Positions 1 to 8,861 of a stretch of DNA of 64,000 nucleotides are shown piece after piece (position 1 is the first letter of the stretch; every line of letters begins with the position of its first letter). Under the pieces are notes generated by a model that saw only the letters and a list, made by a program, of their open reading frames with translations, ran no database searches and was not told where the DNA came from. The stretch spans positions 62,001 through 126,000 of the forward strand of contig CAJTRT010000001.1 of the NCBI GenBank assembly GCA_910579105.1, in the 5' to 3' direction. The position numbers and the translations under genes were made by a program. The DNA comes from an uncultured Muribaculaceae bacterium. Lineage in GTDB: Bacteria; Bacteroidota; Bacteroidia; Bacteroidales; Muribaculaceae.

Positions 1-1
1 G

Positions 2-1141
2 CGTATATCGGTGTTCTATTACGACCAGTTCCGCCATTTCTCCGATCCGGCGGCTCCGTATTTTCTCTTTATGAGCAAGGACGCGCAGTTGGCTATGGGC
101 ATAGGGGGATGCGTGCGTATGCGGGGTTACTACGACTGGGGTGGCGCCATTCCTGCGTCAGGGTTCGCCCCCTACTTGATACCGATGCGGAAGGATCCTG
201 CCAATATGCGCCACTTCGGAACCACTCCCTCGGGAACGGCCCTGTTTTTCCGTGTCTTGGGCAGAAACAAGACGCTGGGGGATTACCAGCTATACATCGA
301 GTGCAACTTCAATGGTTACAACGGCCGCGACTTCCACCTCAAAAAGGCTTACGCCGTGATTGACAAGGTGACGGTCGGTTACGCCAACTCCACATTCTCC
401 GACCCCGCGGCGCTGCCTCCGACGGTCGACGCGCAGGGGCCGAACAACAAAATTACCCCCACTTCCGTGCTCGTCAGATATATGCCGACATTCGGCGAGC
501 GCTGGACAGCCGCCGTGTCGGCCGAGTCGCCCCAGCCGTCGATAACGACCGACAACGTGTCTACCGCCAAGGTGAGCGCCTGGATGCCCGATTTCGCCGC
601 TTTCGGCCAATACCAGTGGGCTCCGGGGCAGCACGTCAGGCTCGCGGGGATAGTGCGCACGCTCTCCTACCGCGACCTGGTTGCCCGCAAGAATGTCAAC
701 AAGGTAGGGTGGGGGTTGCTTCTCAGTTCCGTGGCACATCCCGCTCCGATGCTGACAACCTACGCCAACGTCTGCTACGGACACGGTTACCAGAGCCTCG
801 GCGGGGACCTGCTTATCGGCAGTTACGATTTGGTAGGAACCCCGGGCGACCCCGGGAAACTATACGCGCCCGCTTCGGTAGGCTGGTGCGCCGGATTGCA
901 GTACAACATCCGTCCGAACCTGTTCGTGAGCGTGCAGGCGAGTCAGACGCGTTACCTCCCGGCACGCGATGTATCCCCCGGCGAGTACAAGTACGGCCTG
1001 TTCGGCGCTGTGAACGTGTTTTGGAACCTCACGCCTCGTATGCAGCTCGGAGCGGAGTTCGACCTTGGCACGCGCCGCGATTTCAGCGGCGACAGCGCCT
1101 GGGCCCGTCGCGCCGGCCTGATGGCCCAGTTCTCCTTCTGA
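2..1141 (+). CDS. DcaP-like outer-membrane porin, 5' end cut off by window
   Basis: The frame is open to the left edge of the window, so the true start and signal peptide lie outside; about 380 residues of the C-terminal part are seen. The text reads as an outer-membrane beta-barrel: alternating hydrophobic/polar strands, many Tyr, Trp and Phe, and a final strand ending in Phe (GLMAQFSF), the usual BAM signal. Segments such as YIECNFNG, DFHLKKAYA and VGYANSTFSDPAA with PPTVDAQGPNN match the pattern I know from DcaP-like trimeric porins of Bacteroidota, which let small carboxylates or peptides through the outer membrane. The family call is by recognition, and the substrate is unknown. The gene stands alone, convergent with the next gene on the minus strand. 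Confidence 0.75.
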   Translation, partial: RISVFYYDQFRHFSDPAAPYFLFMSKDAQLAMGIGGCVRMRGYYDWGGAIPASGFAPYLIPMRKDPANMRHFGTTPSGTALFFRVLGRNKTLGDYQLYIECNFNGYNGRDFHLKKAYAVIDKVTVGYANSTFSDPAALPPTVDAQGPNNKITPTSVLVRYMPTFGERWTAAVSAESPQPSITTDNVSTAKVSAWMPDFAAFGQYQWAPGQHVRLAGIVRTLSYRDLVARKNVNKVGWGLLLSSVAHPAPMLTTYANVCYGHGYQSLGGDLLIGSYDLVGTPGDPGKLYAPASVGWCAGLQYNIRPNLFVSVQASQTRYLPARDVSPGEYKYGLFGAVNVFWNLTPRMQLGAEFDLGTRRDFSGDSAWARRAGLMAQFSF

Positions 1142-1152
1142 CGCGCTGATAT

Positions 1153-1189
1153 CCGCCTGTGCTTTGAGCCTGACTGTCGGCGGTTTTTT
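1153..1189 (+). terminator. possible weak terminator after the porin gene
   Basis: CCGCC at 1153-1157 can pair with GGCGG at 1179-1183, with a small inner GCT/AGC pairing in the long loop, followed by six T (1184-1189). The stem is short and the loop long, so this is a weak call. It lies 11 bases after the porin stop and just at the end of the convergent gene. Confidence 0.35.
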
Positions 1190-2129
1190 AATAGCTCGGA
1201 AATTTCGTGTACAGTATGACCTCGTTCTCGGGGTCGATCACTACCTCCCCTTTCAGAAACAGGGAGGGTCCGACGCATCCTATGGCCGGCAGGTCGATTT
1301 TCTCGCTGATGCCCACCGAGATGCCTCTGATGGTGCGGTCGCCTACTTTGCAGAATCCGGCGAATATGCCTTTGCCTGCCTTTTTCCCAGACTTGGTAGC
1401 TTTGGCGGTCTGCTTTTTGAATTTGCCGGTTTTCAGGAAATTCATGGTGTCGGGGTGCTTGCTGAATAGATACATCGGCGTCCCGTTGCCGAGGTCGAAG
1501 ATGAAGGGGCCCGTGATCCGCCCGTTGTGCCCGTAAGCGTCCGAGAGCTCCAAGGTTGTCTCGATAACGAGCAGCGGAGCGTAACTTGTTACCTTGTAGC
1601 GGTTCATGGCCGCCGAGTCGATGGAGTCTCGGGGAATGAAGTCGAGTGTCTTCCGCCGGAAGTTGAAGCGGATAAGGTTGGCGGTAGTATCCGCCTGGTT
1701 TTTAAGTATGTGAATCGGGACCGCTATCTTGTCAAATTTGTCGATCACGAATATCATGCCGTCATAGCGAAGGCCGCCGATATCGACTGTGCCGGTCAGG
1801 GTTTTGAGTATGTCGCGGTCGCCTTGTCCGAATCTGAACGCGGGATGTTCAGGATTGACTCGCGCCAGATTGACTGGCTCCAATCCCGCGTCGGCCAGCA
1901 GGGTGTCGTAGCTGTCCTTGTCCATGAGGATGCCGGGCAAGCCGGTTCCGACAAATATTTCAGTATCCGCCTTGCCGTTGAACGTGGTTGTCAGGTAATA
2001 ATGCCCGTGCTCGCGCTTTAACGCGAAACCGGTCTGCCCGGCCGCGTGATGACTGCCGGCGGCGGCCAGCGCGATCGCTATGGCCAGGATTATCACGCGC
2101 GGGAATTTCGATAAGTAATTGCCAATCAT
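1188..2129 (-). CDS. secreted aspartic-protease-like protein with degenerate active site
   Basis: The 313-residue product has an N-terminal signal peptide (hydrophobic residues about 11-30), so it is probably periplasmic or exported. The rest resembles the two-lobed retropepsin/pepsin-like fold. A strand pair ends in IFVGTGLPGILMD near residues 58-70, where active family members carry D-T-G. A second similar element, FIFDLGNGTPMYLF, lies in the C-terminal half. In the first element the catalytic Asp is replaced by Gly (V60-G61-T62-G63); the second keeps an Asp but reads DLGN. A Lys/Gly/Ala-rich linker (KATKSGKKAGKG) follows. If the fold assignment holds, the protein is probably not a protease and may bind peptides. 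No partner gene is obvious; it is divergent from the symporter gene. Confidence 0.45.
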   Translation of the reverse strand: MIGNYLSKFPRVIILAIAIALAAAGSHHAAGQTGFALKREHGHYYLTTTFNGKADTEIFVGTGLPGILMDKDSYDTLLADAGLEPVNLARVNPEHPAFRFGQGDRDILKTLTGTVDIGGLRYDGMIFVIDKFDKIAVPIHILKNQADTTANLIRFNFRRKTLDFIPRDSIDSAAMNRYKVTSYAPLLVIETTLELSDAYGHNGRITGPFIFDLGNGTPMYLFSKHPDTMNFLKTGKFKKQTAKATKSGKKAGKGIFAGFCKVGDRTIRGISVGISEKIDLPAIGCVGPSLFLKGEVVIDPENEVILYTKFPSY

Positions 2130-2231
2130 TTATGTAAGTGATTGATAGTTATTTATGTAGGTGCTTGACGACAATCTGCCGGTACGTCGGAATTCGGTTA
2201 CGACCCGTCGGATTTTCTTGTAATGCACAGG

Positions 2232-2239
2232 CAAAGATA
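2232..2239 (-). promoter_or_regulatory. -7 box for the aspartic-protease-like gene
   Basis: The minus strand reads TATCTTTG, a perfect Bacteroidota -7 element, about 100 bases before the start at 2129. No clear TTTG is found at the -33 distance. Instead an 8-base G run on the minus strand (2259-2266) falls at that place. Confidence 0.5.
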
Positions 2240-2370
2240 CGCGTTTTCCACCTATTTACCCCCCCCGATAGTTAAATATCGTTAACGAGAAGGCCGCTTC
2301 ATATAATTAAGGTTTCATGACGGATACTTCGGTTCACCATATGCCGTTGTATGATTGACTGTGGTATTAT

Positions 2371-2401
2371 TTTGAGTTTCGGGCGATGTGCGCTATCTTT
2401 G
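2371..2401 (+). promoter_or_regulatory. promoter of the DAACS symporter gene
   Basis: TTTG at 2371-2374, a 19-base spacer, and TATCTTTG at 2394-2401 give an exact Bacteroidota sigma-ABfr consensus. Transcription would begin about 7 bases further on, leaving a short leader before the ATG at 2421. Confidence 0.8.
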
Positions 2402-2420
2402 TGAAACAGATTGAGTTGAA

Positions 2421-3614
2421 ATGGATAAAGTAAAATTTAAGGTTGTGGCGCGGAAGGTCGCCGGAAACCTGCTGGCGAGAATCGTCATGGCTATGCTGCT
2501 CGGAATAGGGGCGGCCTATGTGCTGCCTCTTTGGGGAGTGCGTGTTTTCGAGACATTCAACGCCGTTTTCAGCCAGTTTCTCGGCTTCATCATACCGCTG
2601 ATTATTTTCGGGTTCGTGGCACCGGCCATCGCCGATGTGGGGCGGAACGCCGGAAAGATGCTCGTGGTGACGGCGCTGATAGCCTATGCCGCGACCATAC
2701 TCGCCGGAACTTTCTCTTACCTTGTCAGCGACGCCGTATTCCCGAAGTTGATTACCTCGGGCGGAGCGGCCGCGCTCGACAACGCCGCCTCGGCGGAGGC
2801 TCCCGCGCCATATTTCTCAATCGAGATGCCGCCGCTGATGAGCGTCATGGGGGCGTTGATTATCTCGTTCATACTCGGAATCGGGTGCTCGCGTATGACC
2901 GCCAGTCCGTTGAAGCGCGTGCTTGACGATTTCGGCTCGATCGTGGCGCGGGTGATCAACGGGGTGGTCATTCCGCTCCTCCCGGTGTACATATTCGGCA
3001 TATTCCTTAATATGACATTCTCGGGAAAAGTGGCGACCATCCTGCTGACTTTCAGTCAGATCATCCTCGTTATTTTCGCGCTGCATATCGCCGTGCTGCT
3101 GTTGCAGTTCACGATAGCGTCGTTCTTCTCACGCGGGTGCCGCAATCCGCTTAAAATGCTGCTGACCATGCTCCCGGCTTATTTTACCGCGTTGGGCACG
3201 CAGTCGTCGGCCGCCACAATACCCGTGACGCTGAGGCAGACTAAGGCCCTGGGGGTGCGCGACAGCGTGGCGGGCTTTACCGTGCCGCTTTGCGCCACGA
3301 TCCATATGAGCGGTTCAACGCTGAAAATCGTGGCCTGCGCGGTGGCTCTGATGATTCTTAACGGGTTGCCGTTCGACTTCCCGATGTTCTTCGGCTTCAT
3401 CTGTATGCTCGGCATAACCATTATCGCCGCGCCCGGAATCCCTGGTGGCGCCATAATGGCCTCGCTCGGGCTGCTGACCTCCATGCTCGGCTTCTCCGAT
3501 GCCGACTGCGCCCTGATGATAGCCCTTTACATCGCTATGGACAGCTTCGGCACCGCCTGCAACGTCACCGGTGACGGCGCCCTCTCCGTCATCGTCAACC
3601 GCCTCTTTCCCTGA
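2421..3614 (+). CDS. dicarboxylate/amino acid:cation symporter (DAACS family)
   Basis: This 397-residue inner-membrane carrier of the GltP/SstT superfamily imports a small substrate with Na+ or H+. Visible landmarks are the serine-rich re-entrant loop (LGTQSSAATIPVTLRQ), the TM7 element (ATIHMSGSTLKI), the second hairpin (IPGGAIMASLGLL) and the TM8 element (MDSFGTACNVTGDGA). Compared with the GltPh glutamate carrier, the TM7 motif NMDGT reads HMSGS, and the Arg that binds the acidic side chain in TM8 is Gly. SstT-type serine/threonine carriers also lack that TM7 Asp. Thus a neutral substrate is more likely than glutamate or aspartate (inference). The length is usual for the family. The gene is alone, with its own promoter. 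Confidence 0.85.
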   Translation: MDKVKFKVVARKVAGNLLARIVMAMLLGIGAAYVLPLWGVRVFETFNAVFSQFLGFIIPLIIFGFVAPAIADVGRNAGKMLVVTALIAYAATILAGTFSYLVSDAVFPKLITSGGAAALDNAASAEAPAPYFSIEMPPLMSVMGALIISFILGIGCSRMTASPLKRVLDDFGSIVARVINGVVIPLLPVYIFGIFLNMTFSGKVATILLTFSQIILVIFALHIAVLLLQFTIASFFSRGCRNPLKMLLTMLPAYFTALGTQSSAATIPVTLRQTKALGVRDSVAGFTVPLCATIHMSGSTLKIVACAVALMILNGLPFDFPMFFGFICMLGITIIAAPGIPGGAIMASLGLLTSMLGFSDADCALMIALYIAMDSFGTACNVTGDGALSVIVNRLFP

Positions 3615-3702
3615 TTTCTCGTCTTTACCACCGTGGTGAGGCGGAGCCGAACTTCTGAGGTTTTCCCGAGGCTCTTGTCTGCCTCGGCATAGAAGAATTG
3701 AT

Positions 3703-3734
3703 AAAAAAGAGCCTGGCCGTGATCGGCCAGGCTC
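3703..3734 (-). terminator. Rho-independent terminator of the nuo-atp block
   Basis: A perfect 11-bp stem (GAGCCTGGCCG, 4-base loop, CGGCCAGGCTC; 3709-3734) is followed on the minus strand by six T (A-run 3703-3708). It lies about 50 bases beyond the nuoN stop and fits the 3' end of the whole 18-kb transcription unit. Confidence 0.9.
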
Positions 3735-3784
3735 GGAGTGTGTTGATAGGGGTTGGTGAGTGAAACCTCGTCTATGCCTTATGT

Positions 3785-5251
3785 TTAGAACATGAAGGCG
3801 AAGAGACTGGTTGTTTCGGTTGTGGTCAGAATATCGTTGTAGAAGCAGCTTACGATGCCCAGGGCGATGATGCCGGCGACACAGATCCAGAGGCCGAGGC
3901 GCTCGGTCCAGTGCGAGCGGAAGCCCGCGATCTGCGGTTCGTCGGGGGCGATGTACATCGCTTTCACCACCAGCAGGTAGTAGTATAGCGAGATGATGGT
4001 GTTTATCAGGGCGATTAGCACCAGTATGTAGAGCGCTGTGGAACCGCTGCCGAGAGCCGAGGTGAAGATGAAGAACTTCGAGAAGAACCCGGCGAATGGC
4101 GGAATACCGGCCAGCGAGAACATCGCGAGCATCATCGAGCAGGCGAGCCAGGGGTTGGTCTTCGACAGGCCGTTGTAGTCGGTCATAAGCAGCTTGCCGG
4201 TCTTGTTCTCGATCGCGCCGATCACGCCGAACGCGGCGAGGTTGGAGAAGATGTAGACCAGGACGTAGAACATCAGCGCGGCCAGACCCATCTCCGTGCC
4301 GCCGACGATGCCGAGCATGATGTAGCCGGCCTGCGAGATGGAGGAGAAGGCAAGGAAGCGCTTCATGTTCTTCTGACGGATGGCGAAGAGGTTGCCTATG
4401 GTGATTGTCGCTATAATAAGCGCGTAGAGCATCCATTCCCATATGGCGGAATAGAACTGGCCGAAGCACTGCACGAGCACTACCAGGAAGGCGAAAGCCG
4501 CGGCTCCCTTGGAGATTACCGAGAGATAGGAGGTAACCGGGGTGGGGGCGCCCTGGTAAACGTCGGCTGTCCAGAGGTGGAAGGGCACGAGCGACAGCTT
4601 GAAGCCGATGCCGGCGATTACGAAGGCCAGGGCGACGGCGAGCATCGTCGATGTGCCGCCCACGAGGCCGACCGCTATCTCGGAGAAATAGAGGCTGCCG
4701 GAGAGGCCGTAGACAAACGACAGGCCCATCATGAACACGGCGGAGGAGAACACTGCGGTGAGCATATATTTGACTGCCGCCTCGTGGCTCTCGTATTTGT
4801 TCTTCTCAAACGCGACCATTGCCGCCAGCGGAAGCGAGGCGGATTCCAGGCCGATGAGGAACAGGAGGAAGTGGCGCGCGGAAATCATCAGGTACATGCC
4901 GAAGAGAGTAACAAGAAGCAGCTCGTAGAACTCGCCGCGGCGCATCACCTGGGTCTCGCTGTTGGCCCAGCGGGCGCTTTGGATAAGCACCACCAGCACG
5001 CCGACGTTGAGAATGTTCTTGATCATCGCGCAAACCGGCGAGGTCACATACATGCCGGCGAAGGCATCGACCTCGCGGCACTCCCCGCATACGAAGCCCA
5101 GGACGGTGAATATCGCGAACAGCACCGTGGCGAACGCGGTGATGCCGCCCAGGGCCTTGCGGGGCATAAAGGTATCGTAGAGGAACACCAGCAGGAAGAC
5201 GATCAGCAGACCTATCTCCTGCCCCATTGCCAAAAACTGTGAATAATCCAT
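3785..5251 (-). CDS. nuoN: NADH-quinone oxidoreductase subunit N
   Basis: One of three antiporter-like membrane subunits that carry out proton pumping in complex I. The 488-residue sequence is hydrophobic throughout, with about 14 predicted membrane segments. It has the conserved Lys/Pro-rich core of the Proton_antipo_M domain (SLVPFHLWTADVYQGAPTPV) in the middle of the protein and a charged glutamate in the fifth helix (IGLESASLPLAAM). Length matches NuoN of other bacteria. It is the last gene of the block: nuoM ends 24 bases upstream, and the terminator follows. A start at the ATG at 5251 gives the usual N-terminus (MDYSQFLAMGQE). Confidence 0.95.
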   Translation of the reverse strand: MDYSQFLAMGQEIGLLIVFLLVFLYDTFMPRKALGGITAFATVLFAIFTVLGFVCGECREVDAFAGMYVTSPVCAMIKNILNVGVLVVLIQSARWANSETQVMRRGEFYELLLVTLFGMYLMISARHFLLFLIGLESASLPLAAMVAFEKNKYESHEAAVKYMLTAVFSSAVFMMGLSFVYGLSGSLYFSEIAVGLVGGTSTMLAVALAFVIAGIGFKLSLVPFHLWTADVYQGAPTPVTSYLSVISKGAAAFAFLVVLVQCFGQFYSAIWEWMLYALIIATITIGNLFAIRQKNMKRFLAFSSISQAGYIMLGIVGGTEMGLAALMFYVLVYIFSNLAAFGVIGAIENKTGKLLMTDYNGLSKTNPWLACSMMLAMFSLAGIPPFAGFFSKFFIFTSALGSGSTALYILVLIALINTIISLYYYLLVVKAMYIAPDEPQIAGFRSHWTERLGLWICVAGIIALGIVSCFYNDILTTTETTSLFAFMF

Positions 5252-5275
5252 ATCGGTTATTGAGTGCTTGGAAGA

Positions 5276-6787
5276 TTACATTCCGATTGCGCGGAAGATT
5301 TCGGGATTAAATGTGAAGCGGATGAGCCACTCGAAGAAGTTCGGGAAGCAGCCGATGGCGGCCACGCTCACCACGAGGGTGACAACCGAGAGGCGTTCCC
5401 ACCACACGGCGTCGGTCAGTTGCAGATGGTGCTCGTCCTGCACGGGGCCGAAGAGGAGCTTGCCTACCACGCGGAGAATGTATACGGCGGTGATCACAAT
5501 CGAACAGCAGGCCACGATGGTGAACACGCGGTGGAACATGTCGGCGTGCTCGAAGGAGCCCACGAAGATTGTCATCTCGGCCACGAAGCCCGAAAGACCC
5601 GGAAGGCCGAGCGACGCCATACCGGCGATGACGTAGGCCACGCCGAGGAACGGCATTATCTTCATCAGGCCGCCCATAAGGCGTATGTCGCGGGTGTGGG
5701 TGCGGCCGTAGATCATACCGATCAGGGCGAAGAAGAGGGCGGTCATAAGGCCGTGGGAGAGCATCTGCATGATGGCGCCGGTCAAGGCGGTGGTGTTGAT
5801 CATCAGGATGGCGAAGAGCACCATGCCGCAGTGGCTCACCGAGGAGTAGGCGTTGATGTATTTGAGGTCGGTCTGCACGCATGCCGAGAAGGCTCCGTAG
5901 ACAACCGATATGCCGGTAAGGATCAGGAAAATCCAGGCCAGGTCGTTGGCGGCCTCGGGCATGAGGTACATGGCCACGCGGAAGCAGCCGTAGCCGCCGA
6001 GCTTCATCAGGACGCCGGCATGGAGCATCGACACGGCGGTCGGGGCGCAGGCGTGACCGTCGGGGCTCCATGTGTGGAAGGGGAACATAGCGCCCAGAAC
6101 GCCGAAGCCCACGAAGCACATCGGGAAGAGGAAGTACTGCCAGCCCTTGTCAATCGCCGCATTGCGCGAAATCTCGAGGATGTTCCAGGTGAGCTGGCCC
6201 CCCTCGGGTGCCGAGTGGTAGTAGATGCCGATGAGCGAGAGCATCAGGAATGCCGAGCCGCCCATGAGCATCAGGGTGAGTTTCATCGCGGAGTATTCCT
6301 TGCGTCCCGTGCCCCACACGCCGATGAGCAGGTACATCGGGATGAGGGCGACCTCGTAGAACATGAACATGGTGAAGAGGTCGATCGAGATGAAGAAGCC
6401 GAACACGCCCGTCGACAGCAGCAGGAGCCACATGAAGAAGTGGCGCGCGTCGTCAATCTTCCACGAGGCGAACGAGCCCGCGAACACTATTATCGATGAG
6501 AGGATGAGCATGGCGATCGACACGCCGTCGACACCTACCGCGAGGTTGATGTTCAGCGGGCCGAACCACTCCCAGGAGCCGGTGAAGAGCATCTCTTCGG
6601 TATTGCCGGCCTGGCGCAGGGCGATATAGTCGACCAGCACCCAGACGCTCAGGGCCATCAGCAGCGTGGATCCCACGACCGCTATGGTGCGGATGCCCTT
6701 AACGCCGCGGCACAGCGCGAATCCCCCCAGCATCAGCAGGGGAATGATCACGAAATAAATCAGAATATTTGAAAACATCTCTGTCAC
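5276..6787 (-). CDS. nuoM: NADH-quinone oxidoreductase subunit M
   Basis: Antiporter-like proton-pumping subunit of complex I, 503 residues, about 14 membrane helices. Recognisable NuoM elements are MFMFYEVALIPMYLLIG with its conserved Glu in helix 5, PFHTWSPDGHACAPTAVSMLHAG around the broken helix, and AYSSVSHCG. The last lies in the second inverted repeat of the fold. Length and order (after nuoL, before nuoN) are standard. The gene begins 32 bases after the nuoL stop. Nothing is missing in the channel residues I can check by eye. Confidence 0.95.
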   Translation of the reverse strand: MTEMFSNILIYFVIIPLLMLGGFALCRGVKGIRTIAVVGSTLLMALSVWVLVDYIALRQAGNTEEMLFTGSWEWFGPLNINLAVGVDGVSIAMLILSSIIVFAGSFASWKIDDARHFFMWLLLLSTGVFGFFISIDLFTMFMFYEVALIPMYLLIGVWGTGRKEYSAMKLTLMLMGGSAFLMLSLIGIYYHSAPEGGQLTWNILEISRNAAIDKGWQYFLFPMCFVGFGVLGAMFPFHTWSPDGHACAPTAVSMLHAGVLMKLGGYGCFRVAMYLMPEAANDLAWIFLILTGISVVYGAFSACVQTDLKYINAYSSVSHCGMVLFAILMINTTALTGAIMQMLSHGLMTALFFALIGMIYGRTHTRDIRLMGGLMKIMPFLGVAYVIAGMASLGLPGLSGFVAEMTIFVGSFEHADMFHRVFTIVACCSIVITAVYILRVVGKLLFGPVQDEHHLQLTDAVWWERLSVVTLVVSVAAIGCFPNFFEWLIRFTFNPEIFRAIGM

Positions 6788-6819
6788 TATACTTTACTGT
6801 GTTAGCACTAAGGTTCCTC

Positions 6820-8853
6820 TTACAGGAGGCAGATCGCGGTTACCGCTCCGAGCACCAGCGCTCCGAGGAGGTAGAACCACACATAGAATTGCAGGTTGCC
6901 CGACTGGAGGCCGCGGATGGCGTAGGAGAGCTTGTTGGTGACGAAAGCCAGGCCGTCCATCGTGCCGTCGATTATGTGGCGGTCAAACCAGGCGATGGGC
7001 TTGGAGACGCAGCCGAAGATAATCTTGTGGGTGATGAACATGTAAAGCTCGTCCCAGTAGAAACGGTGGTGGGCCCAGCGCCAGAGGGCGGGCATGGCAT
7101 CTTTCATCTTGGCGGGGAGCGGGTTCTCCTTGCGGTACATCACCGTGGCCAGGATGATCGCCAGGATGGCGACAGCCAGGGAGATGGCGGCCACGCTCCA
7201 GTCAAGAGCCTTGAGGTTGGTGAAGAAATCAACGCTGTCGAACATCTCGTGGCCGTTCCATGTGACGAGGTTGCCCATCGGCACGAAGCCTGCCACGCAG
7301 GAAACCACTGCCAGAATCACCAGCGGCAGGGTCATGGTCCAGGGCTGGTCGTGGGGGGCGTGGTGCCCTTCGTGTACCTTGTGCTCTTTCCACCAGAAGA
7401 TGAGGTAGTAGAGGCGGAACATGTAGAAGGCGGTCAGACCGGCCACGAGCGACATCCAGATGTACCAGAAAATCGAGTGGCCCATGGTGGCGGTCAGTAT
7501 CTCATCCTTGGAGAAGAAGCCCGCGAAGGGAATGATGCCGGCAATCGCCAGGCAGCCTATCAGGAAGGTGATATGGGTCACGGGCATGTATTTGCGCAGC
7601 CCGTGCATCGCGGTGTAGTCGTTGGAGCCGATGGCGTGGATCAGGGCGCCGGCGCAAAGGAAGAGCAGGGCCTTGAACATAGCGTGGGTGAAGAGGTGGA
7701 ACATACCGGCCATGTAGCCGAGGCCGTGGTGGAACTCGGGACGGGCCACGCCGAGCGAGACCATCATGAACGCTATCTGCGAGATTGTCGAGAACGCCAG
7801 GACGCGCTTGATGTCGATCTGCGTGCAGGCAACGATCGCAGCGTAAAGGGCCGTCAGGGCACCTACCACGACGATGATGTTTAGCGCGGCCTCCTCCATG
7901 AGGTAGAGGGGGAAGAGGCGGGCCACCAGGTAGACGCCGGCGACAACCATCGTGGCGGCGTGGATCAGGGCCGAAACGGGGGTCGGGCCTTCCATGGCGT
8001 CGGGCAGCCATATGTGGAGGGGCATCATTGCCGACTTACCCATACCGCCCATGAATATCAGCACGAGCGCCCAGGTCAGTACCGAGCAGCCCATGAACAG
8101 GGGCGCGGGAGAGCTGGTGAACAGATCCTTGATGCCGGCGGCGGTGTCGAGGCTCACCTGGTAGGTGCCGTCAAGCCCGGCGACAGGCATGGAGGTAAGG
8201 TCGGTGAAGTTGAACGTCCCGGTGTAGTAGCTCAGGATGAGTATGCCGATCAGGAAGCCCAGGTCGGCGAAACGGGTGACGATGAACGCCTTCTTGGAAG
8301 CCGACACCGCCGAAGGTTTCGTGTAGTAGAAGCCGATCAGCAGGTAGGAGGACGCTCCCACCAGCTCCCAGAAGATGTACATCTGGAAGATGTTGGTGGC
8401 CACCACAAGGCCGAGCATCGAGAAGCTGAAGAGCGACAGGAACGCGTAGAAGCGCTGGAAGCCTGTCTCCCACACGCCGTGATGGTCGCGCATATAGCCG
8501 TTGCTGTAAAGGTGCACCATGAACGATATGGTGGTGATCACCACTAACAGCAGCGCCGAAATCGGGTCGAGGAGGAAGCCGAGGCGTATCACGAGGCTCT
8601 CGGTGAAGGCGAGCCAGTCGTAGTTGAAAATCACCGCCTGCAGGCGCGTGTGGCTCTCTGCGTCGATGAAGTCGGGGCTTCCCGAGAAGAAATAGGTGAA
8701 AGCCGTGATGTAGGCCAGCGTCATTGTGACGCCCATCCCCAGGGTGCCGGCGATGCCGGCCCAGCGGTGCTGCATCTTGTGGCCGGTGAGGCCCAGCAGC
8801 AGGAACATCGCCAGGGGGATTGCTAAAATCAGTATGGGAATTACGGGTTGCAT
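6820..8853 (-). CDS. nuoL: NADH-quinone oxidoreductase subunit L
   Basis: The distal, largest antiporter-like subunit of complex I. The 677-residue protein has the N-terminal antiporter domain, the core (MMPLHIWLPDAMEGPTPVSALIHAATMV), and a C-terminal extension. That extension includes the stretch that in known structures forms the long lateral helix along the membrane arm (about residues 520-620), then a final transmembrane helix. The core Lys and His residues of the broken helices are present (FSKDE, HAMFKALLFL). It starts 8 bases after the nuoK stop, so the two genes are tightly coupled. Confidence 0.95.
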   Translation of the reverse strand: MQPVIPILILAIPLAMFLLLGLTGHKMQHRWAGIAGTLGMGVTMTLAYITAFTYFFSGSPDFIDAESHTRLQAVIFNYDWLAFTESLVIRLGFLLDPISALLLVVITTISFMVHLYSNGYMRDHHGVWETGFQRFYAFLSLFSFSMLGLVVATNIFQMYIFWELVGASSYLLIGFYYTKPSAVSASKKAFIVTRFADLGFLIGILILSYYTGTFNFTDLTSMPVAGLDGTYQVSLDTAAGIKDLFTSSPAPLFMGCSVLTWALVLIFMGGMGKSAMMPLHIWLPDAMEGPTPVSALIHAATMVVAGVYLVARLFPLYLMEEAALNIIVVVGALTALYAAIVACTQIDIKRVLAFSTISQIAFMMVSLGVARPEFHHGLGYMAGMFHLFTHAMFKALLFLCAGALIHAIGSNDYTAMHGLRKYMPVTHITFLIGCLAIAGIIPFAGFFSKDEILTATMGHSIFWYIWMSLVAGLTAFYMFRLYYLIFWWKEHKVHEGHHAPHDQPWTMTLPLVILAVVSCVAGFVPMGNLVTWNGHEMFDSVDFFTNLKALDWSVAAISLAVAILAIILATVMYRKENPLPAKMKDAMPALWRWAHHRFYWDELYMFITHKIIFGCVSKPIAWFDRHIIDGTMDGLAFVTNKLSYAIRGLQSGNLQFYVWFYLLGALVLGAVTAICLL

Positions 8854-8861
8854 AGCGGCGG

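Noticed and set aside
3666..3687. Hairpin CCGAGGC/GCCTCGG after the symporter gene
   Set aside because: It lacks a T-run on either strand, so it was not called a terminator for the symporter gene.
5264..6499. Long open frames opposite the nuo, atp, ileS and other genes (for example 411 codons opposite nuoM)
   Set aside because: They are GC-driven antisense frames rich in His, Arg, Glu and Gly with no protein-like pattern; the sense strand carries clear conserved genes.
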